Shown here: in pieces, positions 35,444 through 43,472 of the stretch
Layout: every line of letters starts with the position of its first letter
Position numbering within the stretch: the stretch's first letter is position 1
Assembly: GCA_963973455.1 (NCBI GenBank)
Contig: CAXAZF010000009.1
Location: forward strand, 1 to 64,000
Source: Marixanthomonas sp002364245
GTDB taxonomy: Bacteria > Bacteroidota > Bacteroidia > Flavobacteriales > Flavobacteriaceae
Direction of reading: 5' to 3'
DNA: 64,000 nt
Notes under the pieces: generated by a model
Databases searched by the model: none
The model's input: the letters and a program-made list of their open reading frames with translations, nothing else
Told to the model about the DNA's origin: nothing
Translations under genes and position numbers: made by a program

Positions 35444-35674
35444 ATGGAAAAAAATTTGAAATTCTCTGATTCGCAGATAAAAAAGATAAATAAAAGTGCC
35501 TTGGCTGAGAAGTATGAGTGTACCGAGCAGTACATAGGCCAAGTACTAAGAGGCGAAAAAGGGAAAAACAAAAAAGCGAAAGCCATTAGGAAAGATGCTC
35601 AAGCAGTTTTAAAAATTGTGGGAGACCCTATAATGGAAATAGAAGTAGTTGATCCAATAATTGTAAGCGCATGA
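35444..35674 (+). CDS. Cro/Ner-like DNA-binding protein
   Basis: 76-aa protein (MEKNLKFSDSQIKKINKS…) with an HTH pattern ALAEKYECTEQYIGQVLRGEKG and a short acidic end. It is the first gene of the early operon and divergent from the repressor, the position of ner in Mu. I start it at 35444 because the promoter -7 box lies upstream at 35414-35421. Its stop overlaps the transposase ATG by 4 nt. Confidence 0.8.
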   Translation: MEKNLKFSDSQIKKINKSALAEKYECTEQYIGQVLRGEKGKNKKAKAIRKDAQAVLKIVGDPIMEIEVVDPIIVSA

Positions 35675-37638
35675 TTTACGAAGTGTACCAAAATGTAATG
35701 TGCGTGCAAGGTGGCCTCCTTTATAAGGATGAGCAACCAGTTATGAAAATAACTGATTATAGAAACTTGATCAACCGCTACGCAAAAACGATCCGCACCG
35801 GTGGCAACGGTAGAACCGCCCTTATCGATTTTCAAACCATACCGAAAAGGTTTCGCGATAAAATAGTATCAAAATACGGCGATCCATTTAAAAAACAAAC
35901 AACGCAGTATATCACCTCTTTACTGCAGCCCGATTTGGAAGCTTCAAAATACTTTGCAAACTTTAAATTGCAAGACGGTCGCAACCTTCCAGAGCCTACC
36001 CAACGCGAATACTTTACAAATGCACAAATACTTAATATGTGCGATAAGTTGATCACCGACCAAAAAAGACGCACCCGTGTATTTGGCAAATCGAGAGTAA
36101 CCGATACTTGGAAAAAATTAGCCGATGCCATTACAGAGCTCGACCCAAACTTATACCCTCACACCTTACCAAGCAATGCCCGATCCTTATCACGTAAACA
36201 TAAAAAGTACATAGAAAAAGGCTACGCTGCTTTGGTACACAAAAACTTTGGTAATGGCCACGCCGCTAAAATTGAAGGCGAAGTCGCAGACTGGATACTT
36301 GCCATGTATGCACAGCCTCATAAAATTACCATACCGGTGCTGCACCATACCTATAAAAATGTGGCGATAGACAACGATTGGCCTTCCCTTTCAGAAAGTG
36401 CTATTGCAATGTGGCTTGATAAACCCGAAAACAAACGAGTTTGGACGTACGGTCGTCACGGGCGCGAAGCCTTTGTTAATGACTTTCAGCATCACCTTAA
36501 AAGAGATAGCTCGGCGTGGTTCCCCAATGCGTATTGGGCAATGGACGGTACCAAACTGGATTGGCTGCACCTTGAGGATAACAGCTTAGGTATGGCTGCT
36601 AATTTAAAAATGAACATCATAATCGATGTGTATTCTGAAAAGATCATCGGTTGGAATTTCAGCGAAACAGAAAACCATACCGACCATTTTAAAGCCCTTA
36701 AAATGGCGTTTAAACAAGGCGAAAAACGTCCGTATTATTTAACCTATGATAATCAGTCCGGTCACAAATCCGGGCGCATGCAAGAGCTGTACTCAAAAGC
36801 AGTAGCCAAAGATGGCGGAACCCACCACCCACACAAAGCATACGCGCACAATAACCCAATAGAGCAAGTATTTAACCGCTTTCAGCAACAATGTATTGGT
36901 CGTATGTGGTTTAGCGATGGGCAAGGTATTAAAGTACGAAACAAAGACAACCAACCCAATATGGACTTTGTTATGGCCAACCGCCATAAACTAAAAAGCA
37001 AAGAAGATCTGCTCAAAGCTTTTAGAATAGTGGTACAACAATGGAATAACGCTACGCACCCACATTTTGAAGCCTTAACACGTGCCGAGGTGTACAACCA
37101 AGAAGCACCACGTAGTGAAGCGGTTAACTTCTTAGATATGGTTGATCTGTTTTGGATTGAAAACCCGAAGCAAGTTACCTACAACCGTGGCGGCTTAACA
37201 ATGACCGTTGCAAAACAACAGCACGAATACGAAGTGTACGATGCCGATAACCGTATCGATACCAACTTCCGTGTAAAATACACCGGTGCAAAGTTCACGG
37301 TTAAGTATGATCCCGAAGATATGGGCATCATTCGCCTGTACCGCAAACGTACAGATGGAAAACTTGAATATGTGGCCAATGCTGAAACAAAACGCGGTCA
37401 TGAAAGCATCCCGGCATTAATGCGCGAAGGTGCAAAAACGGCTTGGCAAGATGATTATGGTGTTCGTGCCAAAGAAATTAAAGATGTAGAGACCCAACTG
37501 GAAGAGCTGCGCAATAAAACGGGTATCACTCCAGAAAGCGTGATACAAGAGCAAGACCTTCTTATAAAAATGGGCGGTCGCCTTCCAAAAGAAGAGCGTA
37601 GCCAAGTAGAAGCCAACGATATTTTAAACCGAATGTAA
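35671..37638 (+). CDS. MuA-like DDE transposase
   Basis: 655-aa transposase. It has an N-terminal DNA-binding part, an rve-type catalytic core with D292 (YWAMDGTKLDW), D360 (LTYDNQSGHK) and E398 (NNPIEQVFNRFQ), and a Mu-type C-terminal beta/alpha region ending in a charged coiled coil (VETQLEELRNKTGIT…). It should cut and join the phage ends for replicative transposition with the downstream ATPase. It is coupled to the Cro-like gene by an ATGA overlap. Confidence 0.95.
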   Translation: MIYEVYQNVMCVQGGLLYKDEQPVMKITDYRNLINRYAKTIRTGGNGRTALIDFQTIPKRFRDKIVSKYGDPFKKQTTQYITSLLQPDLEASKYFANFKLQDGRNLPEPTQREYFTNAQILNMCDKLITDQKRRTRVFGKSRVTDTWKKLADAITELDPNLYPHTLPSNARSLSRKHKKYIEKGYAALVHKNFGNGHAAKIEGEVADWILAMYAQPHKITIPVLHHTYKNVAIDNDWPSLSESAIAMWLDKPENKRVWTYGRHGREAFVNDFQHHLKRDSSAWFPNAYWAMDGTKLDWLHLEDNSLGMAANLKMNIIIDVYSEKIIGWNFSETENHTDHFKALKMAFKQGEKRPYYLTYDNQSGHKSGRMQELYSKAVAKDGGTHHPHKAYAHNNPIEQVFNRFQQQCIGRMWFSDGQGIKVRNKDNQPNMDFVMANRHKLKSKEDLLKAFRIVVQQWNNATHPHFEALTRAEVYNQEAPRSEAVNFLDMVDLFWIENPKQVTYNRGGLTMTVAKQQHEYEVYDADNRIDTNFRVKYTGAKFTVKYDPEDMGIIRLYRKRTDGKLEYVANAETKRGHESIPALMREGAKTAWQDDYGVRAKEIKDVETQLEELRNKTGITPESVIQEQDLLIKMGGRLPKEERSQVEANDILNRM

Positions 37639-37651
37639 ACACCCTTATACC

Positions 37652-38728
37652 ATGAGTTTAATACAACACGAAAAGGACTTAATTACAATTGAAGTAGCAC
37701 GAAAAGTTGCAAGGTCGAGCCAAAACAAAGTAGCTCGAAATGCAAAAGTAAGCGGTGCCACCATTAACAAGATTGTCAATAGAAAATGGCATAACATATC
37801 CGAAGAGATGTGGCGCCGCGTTCGGGTGAACCTCCGTATCAATACCAAATGGAAAACCGCCGAAACCGTAAACTTCAAATTGGTGAACAATGCGTGCCGT
37901 ATTGCAAAGTCTGAAGGCATCACCTTAATGATTGCCGACAATGCCGGAAAAGGTAAAAGCGAAAGTTACAAGTACTTTGAACGCAACCATGACGAGGTCA
38001 TTTACATCGAGTGCATGAACGTATGGACGCGCAAAGAATACATAAAAAACCTTTGCCAAGCTGCAGGTGTAGATCGCCACGGAACGCTACACCAAATTGT
38101 AGACCGCTTTATAAAGCATATTAAGGGATTGCGAAAGCCATTATTGATCATCGATCAGTTTGACAAGCTCAAAGACTCCCAATTAGACCTTTTTATGGAT
38201 TTCTACAATGAAATGGACGGCAACTGCGGTTTTATTTTAAGTGGTGTTTTAGCACTCGAAAAACGCATTTTAAGAGGTGTTAACCGCGCCAAGATAGGAT
38301 ATGAAGAGTTATACTCACGTGGTGGCCGAAAATTTATAAGGCTCGACCCTATTAGCGAAAACGATGTGAAATTGGTATGCAATACCAATGGCCTACACGA
38401 TGAGCAACGCATCAATACCATTTACCACACCTGCGAGCAAGACTACCGCCGCGTAAAGCGCGAAGTAGAACGCTACCATTTAAGAACATTACAGCAAAAG
38501 GAAGTCATTTTTGAAGAAGTGAAAGCCGAAATGCCAAAAGGTGTTCGCGCTGAGATGCATTATATGCACGATGACGAAATAAGCAAAGCCCTCACAGCTT
38601 CAAACAATGATGTGCCTTCAGCAATAAGCAAGCTTAAAGAAGTGTACCGATACACCGCTTTAAAGGACAGTGAGATTAAACATTTAATAAACGTATTTCA
38701 AAAGAAACAAGAACCCGTAACAGCATAA
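37652..38728 (+). CDS. MuB-like AAA+ ATPase
   Basis: 358-aa ATPase for target DNA selection and immunity in transposition. The N-terminal 60 residues hold an HTH (ARNAKVSGATINKIVNRKW). Walker A is DNAGKGKS (96-103), with Asp where the family usually has Gly. Walker B is PLLIIDQFD (Asp at 166). The C-terminus is a helical domain. It follows the transposase by 13 nt. Confidence 0.93.
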   Translation: MSLIQHEKDLITIEVARKVARSSQNKVARNAKVSGATINKIVNRKWHNISEEMWRRVRVNLRINTKWKTAETVNFKLVNNACRIAKSEGITLMIADNAGKGKSESYKYFERNHDEVIYIECMNVWTRKEYIKNLCQAAGVDRHGTLHQIVDRFIKHIKGLRKPLLIIDQFDKLKDSQLDLFMDFYNEMDGNCGFILSGVLALEKRILRGVNRAKIGYEELYSRGGRKFIRLDPISENDVKLVCNTNGLHDEQRINTIYHTCEQDYRRVKREVERYHLRTLQQKEVIFEEVKAEMPKGVRAEMHYMHDDEISKALTASNNDVPSAISKLKEVYRYTALKDSEIKHLINVFQKKQEPVTA

Positions 38729-38737
38729 AAAATCTGT

Positions 38738-39376
38738 ATGGCTAAAAGACGCGCTGTATCAGTAGATCAGCTAATAAAGAAAAAGTTCATTGACATACCC
38801 CTAACGGGAAGATTTAAAAAATTGCTTGGCAATCCAGAGCGTTCCGGTTCTTGGTTTGTGTACGGCGAAAGTGCAAACGGTAAAACCACCTTTTTAATGC
38901 AATTGGCCAGAGAGTTGGCAATGTTGCCAAAAACCAAAGTAGTGTACAACACACTGGAAGAAGGCGCACGCAAAAGTATGCAAGCTGCAGTAATCGATAA
39001 CAATATGGATCAATGCCCAAAAGGCTCGTTTATGATCTTAGATCGTGAACCCATATCAGAATTACGCAACCGGTTATCCAAGCATAAAAGCCCAAACGTG
39101 ATCTTTATAGACTCGGTACAATATGCCGATCTCGATAAAGCGAGCTACAAGGCTTTAATTTCAGACTTCCCTAAAAAACTATTCATATTCAATAGTCATG
39201 CGCAAGGTAAACGTCCGGTGGGTGCTATTGGCCGCGATATTCTATTTGATGCAGATATCAAGATACGTGTGGAAGGCTTTAAAGCCTTTTCAAAGAGTAG
39301 AATGAGCAGGGGTAAGTTGACAGACGATTATATAATATGGCACCAAGGCGCAGCCGATTATTGGGGCGATTTATAA
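38738..39376 (+). CDS. RecA-like P-loop ATPase of the transposition operon
   Basis: 212-aa ATPase with Walker A GESANGKT (43-50), Walker B NVIFIDSVQ (Asp at 125), and a following FIFNSHAQGKRPVG sensor-like segment; the fold resembles RadA/KaiC-type RecA domains. It has no extra domain. Mu itself has no equivalent between B and the later early genes, so it may help replication-fork loading or target handling; this is inference from position. Confidence 0.85.
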   Translation: MAKRRAVSVDQLIKKKFIDIPLTGRFKKLLGNPERSGSWFVYGESANGKTTFLMQLARELAMLPKTKVVYNTLEEGARKSMQAAVIDNNMDQCPKGSFMILDREPISELRNRLSKHKSPNVIFIDSVQYADLDKASYKALISDFPKKLFIFNSHAQGKRPVGAIGRDILFDADIKIRVEGFKAFSKSRMSRGKLTDDYIIWHQGAADYWGDL

Positions 39377-39384
39377 ATAACATT

Positions 39385-39753
39385 ATGGAAGACGCAATAA
39401 AATACCTTCGAATTTCAACAGACAGCTACGAAAAGCTTGTCTTTAAACATTGGTTTCATTGGTGCGAACAATACGCTGCCAAAAAACTGGATGTTCCCAC
39501 CCAACAATTAGAAACCGATACCGATAACTTTCAGCAGCTATTGGCAAACACAGCATTGTTTAACTACTGGTTAAAAATGTACCGTGAATATGAAGTTGAA
39601 TTTTGTATGTGTGCCTCTCAGCTTAAAGAATATCCGGGAGCTGAAGATATGAAAAAGCTCTACGAGAAGTACGTATGGAACGTAAAGCAATACTACAGCA
39701 AAAAGCTGATAGAAAACGCCACAAAATTAACCTTAAACCCACAATTAAATTGA
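39385..39753 (+). CDS. Hypothetical early phage protein
   Basis: 122-aa helical protein (MEDAIKYLRISTDSYEKL…) with aromatic residues and cysteines near FCMCASQLK. The start is placed 8 nt after the ATPase stop; the longer frame overlaps that gene. Its stop overlaps the next ATG by 1 nt. I do not recognise it. Confidence 0.7.
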   Translation: MEDAIKYLRISTDSYEKLVFKHWFHWCEQYAAKKLDVPTQQLETDTDNFQQLLANTALFNYWLKMYREYEVEFCMCASQLKEYPGAEDMKKLYEKYVWNVKQYYSKKLIENATKLTLNPQLN

Positions 39754-40007
39754 TGGAAATATCAGCCCAAGAACGATTTGATCAATTAACCGATGTGCTT
39801 GAATATGCCAACCGCCAAAACCGTGAGAAGTTTACTGCCGGCGAAAAGATAATGATGCACCAAGAGCGCGCCGAATGCCTCACGGTATTAAACCAATTAC
39901 GTACTGGCGAAAAAGTGAAGCCAAGAGAACGAATAGTATCAACAAAAATAGAAGTCAAAATACGCCAAGTAGTACAATGGCTCAATATTAAACCCTTAAA
40001 CAACTAA
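39753..40007 (+). CDS. Hypothetical early phage protein
   Basis: 84-aa, basic, helical (MEISAQERFDQLTDVLEYANRQ…). The ATG overlaps the previous stop (TGATG). A longer in-frame start at 39675 would overlap the previous gene by 79 nt and is less likely. No family recognised. Confidence 0.65.
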   Translation: MEISAQERFDQLTDVLEYANRQNREKFTAGEKIMMHQERAECLTVLNQLRTGEKVKPRERIVSTKIEVKIRQVVQWLNIKPLNN

Positions 40008-40012
40008 TAACT

Positions 40013-40222
40013 ATGAATGCAGCACCTCCTATGAATGAAGATATCATCGCTTTAGAAATAGTAAAAGAATTACAACAAGCGATTAAAAACCACAACCGTG
40101 TACGCATACAGAATCTGTATGACCAAGCGCAAGACTTAGATTGGGATAGCATACCAGATACCACCTTTCAAGAATATAACGCCCTGGTAGATCAAGCAAA
40201 CGATATTTTATTAACTACATAA
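40013..40222 (+). CDS. Hypothetical early phage protein
   Basis: 69-aa acidic, helical protein (EDIIALEIVKELQQAIKNHN … LVDQANDILLTT). It lies 5 nt after the previous gene. No family recognised. Small early genes of this type often bind host proteins, but nothing specific is visible. Confidence 0.65.
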   Translation: MNAAPPMNEDIIALEIVKELQQAIKNHNRVRIQNLYDQAQDLDWDSIPDTTFQEYNALVDQANDILLTT

Positions 40223-40233
40223 ACCCTATTGAA

Positions 40234-40476
40234 ATGGAAACACAAACATCAAAAATGCAAGAATTAAGAGCCAAACTAAATAAAATCTTCACTGAAGATT
40301 TTAATGATAAGACATCTTGGACTGATACTCAGTTGAAAAAATTGAAGATAAATACAAACGAAACTTTAAGCAGTGGACAGTTATCAGAATTAGAGAAGAT
40401 TGCTGATGAAAAAGAAATGGAATACTACATATCCCGTTCCGGTTCCGGACTTAAAATTGAGTTTGACCTAAAATAA
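40234..40476 (+). CDS. Hypothetical early phage protein
   Basis: 80-aa protein (METQTSKMQELRAKLNKIF … YISRSGSGLKIEFDLK) with a charged helical first half and a short beta end. It lies 11 nt after its neighbour. No family recognised. Confidence 0.65.
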   Translation: METQTSKMQELRAKLNKIFTEDFNDKTSWTDTQLKKLKINTNETLSSGQLSELEKIADEKEMEYYISRSGSGLKIEFDLK

Positions 40477-40484
40477 AAAATACG

Positions 40485-41144
40485 ATGGAAACCGCAACAA
40501 AAGAAAAAATGGACATCAGCAAACTATCTGCTGAAGAGTTACAAGCCGAGCTAAAACGCCGCGAAGAGACCGAAAAAAAGCAACGCCTTAAAGCCCGAAA
40601 CGATTTTAATAAGGACAAAGAGGATTTTACGCTGCATGCAGCTTCAAAATTTAAGAGCCTACAAAAAGAGTTGGCCGAGCTAAAAGAATACACCATTCGT
40701 GAAGCGAATAAGCTGTACGAACGTATGTATTTAATCAATGACAAAGAGCCAAAAGAAACCAAGAGCTTCAGCTTAAAAAATGAAGCTGACAATATAAAAG
40801 TGACCGTAGATCGTCAAGAGAAATTCGAGTTTACCGAAGAGGCAACGGTACATATTGGTGCTATAAAAGACATCTTTAAAGAGAAGTTTGAAGACCGCAA
40901 CAAAGGGATGTACAAGATTATGGACAACCTTTTGGTAAAAGGCTCAAAAAAGGAATACGACCCCAAACTATTGGCAAAAGCACGCCAAGCCGTTCGCGAG
41001 TTGGGCGATGATAAACTAATGGCCGAGTTTGACAAACTCGAAGATTGCCAACGCGTAGTGGGTACTTCATTATACTGCCGTCTCTACGTTCGCGATGACA
41101 AACAAAAATGGCAGGATGTTTCACTTCAATTTTCAAGCTTATGA
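40485..41144 (+). CDS. DUF3164 family protein
   Basis: 219-aa protein of the DUF3164 family, a common early gene in Mu-like phages. It has a long charged N-terminal helix (AEELQAELKRREETEKKQRLK) then a core with DNIKVTVDRQEKFEFTEEA and an end LYCRLYVRDDKQKWQDVSL. Function unproven; placed with host-takeover/DNA genes in related phages. It overlaps the next gene by 4 nt. Confidence 0.85.
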   Translation: METATKEKMDISKLSAEELQAELKRREETEKKQRLKARNDFNKDKEDFTLHAASKFKSLQKELAELKEYTIREANKLYERMYLINDKEPKETKSFSLKNEADNIKVTVDRQEKFEFTEEATVHIGAIKDIFKEKFEDRNKGMYKIMDNLLVKGSKKEYDPKLLAKARQAVRELGDDKLMAEFDKLEDCQRVVGTSLYCRLYVRDDKQKWQDVSLQFSSL

Positions 41145-41368
41145 GCCATAGAGAAAACCAAATAGCTGCAGATCAAGCAGCATCCGTAAAATATCACAGT
41201 GTAGCAACGCCCAGTGTAACCATCTCGCAACCGCAAGATGATCAATATTTGGTAAACGGCAAGCTGTTGTATTTAGACAGCAACAATAAATGGATCACAA
41301 CCGATGAGCTTACGTATAAAGAACGGCAAGCCTTCCGGAAAGAATTGCACAATGCAAAAGATGGGTAG
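41141..41368 (+). CDS. Hypothetical early phage protein
   Basis: 75-aa protein MSHRENQIAADQAASVKYHS… with a WITTDELTYKERQAFRKEL helix. Its ATG overlaps the DUF3164 stop (ATGA). It is the last gene before the non-coding structured locus. Unknown family. Confidence 0.6.
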   Translation: MSHRENQIAADQAASVKYHSVATPSVTISQPQDDQYLVNGKLLYLDSNNKWITTDELTYKERQAFRKELHNAKDG

Positions 41369-41593
41369 CATCTCATTACCTGCGCCTGGCAAAAAAACAG
41401 TTTAGACTGTAGGGAGCAGTAACACGCTGTAATGTGGTTACTACCGTTCCGCCCACCTTAATTAATGGGATAATTTAACGGTAGTTTCAAAAAAGATGGA
41501 GTGATGCTTAAAGGAAACAACTCTTAATTACAGAAACGCCGTTGGCCACTACGATAGTGTGGCAGAAACTTCCGGGCAATCCCGGAAAGTCTC
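41369..41593 (+). ncRNA. Structured non-coding region upstream of the tRNA-like element
   Basis: 225 bp without a credible gene in an otherwise packed operon. It can form several hairpins: CAGT-TTAG-ACTG (41398-41409); a 9-bp perfect stem ACTACCGTT (41440-41448) with AACGGTAGT (41477-41485) that encloses a CCCA/TGGG stem; a GCCAC/GTGGC hairpin around 41545-41563; and TTCCGGG-CAAT-CCCGGAA (41570-41587). The last stem lies 6 nt before the tRNA-like acceptor. It could be a phage RNA or a 5' leader processed from the tRNA-like element. Confidence 0.5.
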
Positions 41594-41700
41594 GACCGGG
41601 TGGCGAAATTGGTAAACGCGATATGCACTCCTGGCTATTGAAACTGGTAGAACAGGAAAACGTACGAGGTTTCTTGCAGGTTCGAGTCCTGCCCCGGTCA
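41594..41700 (+). tRNA. tRNA-Leu-like element with an abnormal anticodon region
   Basis: Acceptor GACCGGG (41594-41600) pairs perfectly with CCCGGTC (41693-41699), followed by discriminator A and no encoded CCA. The D arm GCG-…-CGC with AATTGGTAAA and the T arm GCAGG-TTCGAGT-CCTGC are canonical and tRNA-Leu-like. Between D stem and T arm there are 56 nt instead of about 33, and no standard 5-bp anticodon stem forms next to the D arm. The best stem-loop is GCTA-TTGAAAC-TGGT (41634-41648; would read GAA), followed by a possible variable arm AGGAAA/TTTCTT. It is a deviant tRNA, a relic, or a tRNA-like RNA. Confidence 0.6.
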
Positions 41701-41745
41701 CTAAATATGCATAAATGGTATTTATACCTATTAAATAGCATAAAA

Positions 41746-41780
41746 TCTAATGGTTAACATCTAATGTCTAACGTCTAATT
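41746..41780. repeat. Five in-phase 7-bp units before the GemA-like gene
   Basis: TCTAATG, GTTAACA, TCTAATG, TCTAACG, TCTAATT follow one another directly up to the ATG at 41781. The gap 41701-41780 also holds the palindrome GGTATTTATACC (41717-41728), which may belong to a promoter or to the RNA's 3' flank. Confidence 0.5.
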
Positions 41781-42203
41781 ATGAAAGCAACCAAGTACCA
41801 AAAAAAACTGATCCACATGAACGCGCCCAATCGCGATACAAAAGAAGAGTACGTGCAATGGGCAACTGGCGATGTGAGCAAAATAAGCTGCAACGATCTC
41901 AACTTTGAGCAAGCAAACGCAATAATCGAAAAACTTGGCAAACGTCCGGTAAAAGCCTTTAAAGAAGACACGCCCATGTATTGGGCATATTTTGACCGCT
42001 TTAACGGCCAACACAAATACATACAAAGCCTGTTGCATCAAGTAGGTTGGACAATGCCAAACACCAAATACGGACGTGTACCCGATCTACCACGCTTTGG
42101 CAATTGGTTGCAAAGCGATAAAAGCCCTGTAAACAAACCATTAAAAAAAATGAACCCAACCGAGTGCAGTAAAATAGTCGCTGCACTGGAAGGAATGTTA
42201 TAA
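41781..42203 (+). CDS. GemA-like (Mu gp16 family) early regulator
   Basis: 140-aa protein of the phage GemA/gp16 type. The segment HKYIQSLLHQVGWTMPNTKYGRV … NWLQSDKSPVNKPLKKMNPTECSKIVAALEGM is diagnostic. In Mu, gemA alters host gene expression and DNA topology. It follows the tRNA-like locus, whose heptad repeats run up to its ATG. Confidence 0.85.
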   Translation: MKATKYQKKLIHMNAPNRDTKEEYVQWATGDVSKISCNDLNFEQANAIIEKLGKRPVKAFKEDTPMYWAYFDRFNGQHKYIQSLLHQVGWTMPNTKYGRVPDLPRFGNWLQSDKSPVNKPLKKMNPTECSKIVAALEGML

Positions 42204-42215
42204 AACCGTCATAAT

Positions 42216-42407
42216 ATGGATATAAAAACATTTAATAAGGCAAAAGATATACTTGAAAAAATTAATCAACTTGAAATTGATCAGCAAAAAATACAAAGCA
42301 TCCAAAAACGCAGACATGATGTTGATTTAAATTTTTTACGTGTTACAGCATATAATGCTTTAGAATTTCAAATAGGTGTTTATAAATCAGATTTTAAAAA
42401 TTTATGA
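42216..42407 (+). CDS. Hypothetical early phage protein
   Basis: 63-aa helical protein (TFNKAKDILEKINQLEIDQQ…) with no recognised family. Its TGA overlaps the ATG of the zinc-ribbon gene (ATGA). Confidence 0.6.
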   Translation: MDIKTFNKAKDILEKINQLEIDQQKIQSIQKRRHDVDLNFLRVTAYNALEFQIGVYKSDFKNL

Positions 42408-42544
42408 AACCCTGCCCACATTGTATGGAATATGTAGCTCCCCGCTTACGGGTAATTGAAGGGGCGGTTAATTGTGAGGTTACCGCCCTCTTTTGCCCAA
42501 CATGTGAAACCCGATTAAGTGAACCAAAAACTGAATGCAGATGA
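42404..42544 (+). CDS. 46-aa zinc-ribbon protein
   Basis: Short protein MKPCPHCMEYVAPRLRVIEG … FCPTCETRLSE with two CxxC pairs (C4/C7 and C31/C34) spaced 24 residues apart, a small zinc ribbon. It is coupled by ATGA overlaps to both neighbours, which supports translation. Likely a nucleic-acid or protein-binding accessory factor; function unknown. Confidence 0.75.
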   Translation: MKPCPHCMEYVAPRLRVIEGAVNCEVTALFCPTCETRLSEPKTECR

Positions 42545-42747
42545 AATCAATTGAAATCACAACACACGTAGACACTGGCAATCCATTAAAGCCAATTTCA
42601 AAAACACAAACCGTCAAATTTACCAAAGATAAATACGGTGTTTCTATGGAATTAAAATCTGAAGACTATTTCGATACAGGTGATTCTAAAATTTGCTTAG
42701 ATAAAAAGGATCTGATTAACGCTTTAATTTTTTTGACTGAACAATGA
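42541..42747 (+). CDS. Hypothetical early phage protein
   Basis: 68-aa protein starting MKSIEITTHVDTGNPLKPIS, beta-rich, no family recognised. The ATG at 42541 overlaps the previous stop (ATGA) and is preferred to the one at 42535. Its TGA overlaps the next start. Confidence 0.65.
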   Translation: MKSIEITTHVDTGNPLKPISKTQTVKFTKDKYGVSMELKSEDYFDTGDSKICLDKKDLINALIFLTEQ

Positions 42748-43085
42748 CCTTTAAAGAAAAATACCAAGAAAACGAAGGCCACATTGAGCGGTACACAGAC
42801 TTTTTGTTAAAAGACACCTATCGGCATAAACAAAGCAACTTGGTGCCGCACAATTTGCCCCGTAAAAGCGAACACAAACTCATAGATGAAATTGCACGCC
42901 TGCGCAACGAAAATGTAAACATCCGCCTACGTGCTGTGTTGAACCCTAAAATATTAAACGATGAATACTATCAACCAACAATCAACTGTCCATCTCAACT
43001 TAATAGCACCGCTTACTTTAAGCCTTACAGTGCCAAAGATAAAGGCCTTGAGCTCATTGAGCGACAAGGAAATCTATTGTTTTGA
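42744..43085 (+). CDS. Hypothetical early phage protein
   Basis: 113-aa protein (MTFKEKYQENEGHIERYTDF … HKLIDEIARLRNENVNIRL). The last 42 codons overlap the next gene in another frame. The first half looks well conserved in character; the end (PTINCPSQLNSTAYFKPYS) is less sure. Unknown family. Confidence 0.55.
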   Translation: MTFKEKYQENEGHIERYTDFLLKDTYRHKQSNLVPHNLPRKSEHKLIDEIARLRNENVNIRLRAVLNPKILNDEYYQPTINCPSQLNSTAYFKPYSAKDKGLELIERQGNLLF

Positions 43086-43326
43086 ATGCGGCGTGTGCCA
43101 CCGAGCAATGTACAGCATTCTCCTGCAGGTATTTGAAAAAATACGAAAAAAGGAAATTGAAAAAACACTCAACCCCGGCAAGAAAAAGGAATTTGCCCAT
43201 ACCCTAAAGCCCTACGAAGCTATGTATCTGGAAAACCACATTCGTAACCATATGGATGAATACCAAACCAAAGAACGCACCCATCTGCTCGAAGTGGCCA
43301 ATTACATAAACCAAAAATTAGCGTAA
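42961..43326 (+). CDS. Cys-containing hypothetical phage protein
   Basis: 121-aa protein. The N-terminal 30 residues (NTINQQSTVHLNLIAPLTLS) overlap the previous gene by 125 nt. The rest carries CFECGVCHRAM, a possible metal site, and a helical His-rich end (YLENHIRNHMDEYQTKERTH). The Cys/His part is clearly coding; the precise start is open. Its stop overlaps the next ATG by 1 nt. Confidence 0.6.
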   Translation: MNTINQQSTVHLNLIAPLTLSLTVPKIKALSSLSDKEIYCFECGVCHRAMYSILLQVFEKIRKKEIEKTLNPGKKKEFAHTLKPYEAMYLENHIRNHMDEYQTKERTHLLEVANYINQKLA

Positions 43327-43472
43327 TGAAAATCACTTTTGAAGAAACCGTACAACGTGTAAAAGCAATAAACGAAACACTTATCCAAGATTGTGGCTTA
43401 ACCTATGAGCAACTGGATGAGTTTTGGGCCGAAGTCTTTAAAAAAGTAGAAAAACAACAAAACAAGAAGTAA
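43326..43472 (+). CDS. 48-aa hypothetical phage protein
   Basis: Small protein MKITFEETVQRVKAINETLI … FWAEVFKKVEKQQNKK, amphipathic helical. It overlaps both neighbours by 1 nt (TAATG), which supports translation. No family known. Confidence 0.6.
   Translation: MKITFEETVQRVKAINETLIQDCGLTYEQLDEFWAEVFKKVEKQQNKK

Noticed and set aside
41594..41700. tRNA-Leu with a group I intron, or tmRNA
   Set aside because: Total length of 107 nt is far too short for a group I intron, and the intact D stem and lack of a tag frame argue against tmRNA.
41508..41757. Open frames of about 70 codons on both strands over the tRNA-like locus
   Set aside because: They cross a perfect acceptor/D-arm/T-arm set and have no coding character; the RNA reading explains the region better.
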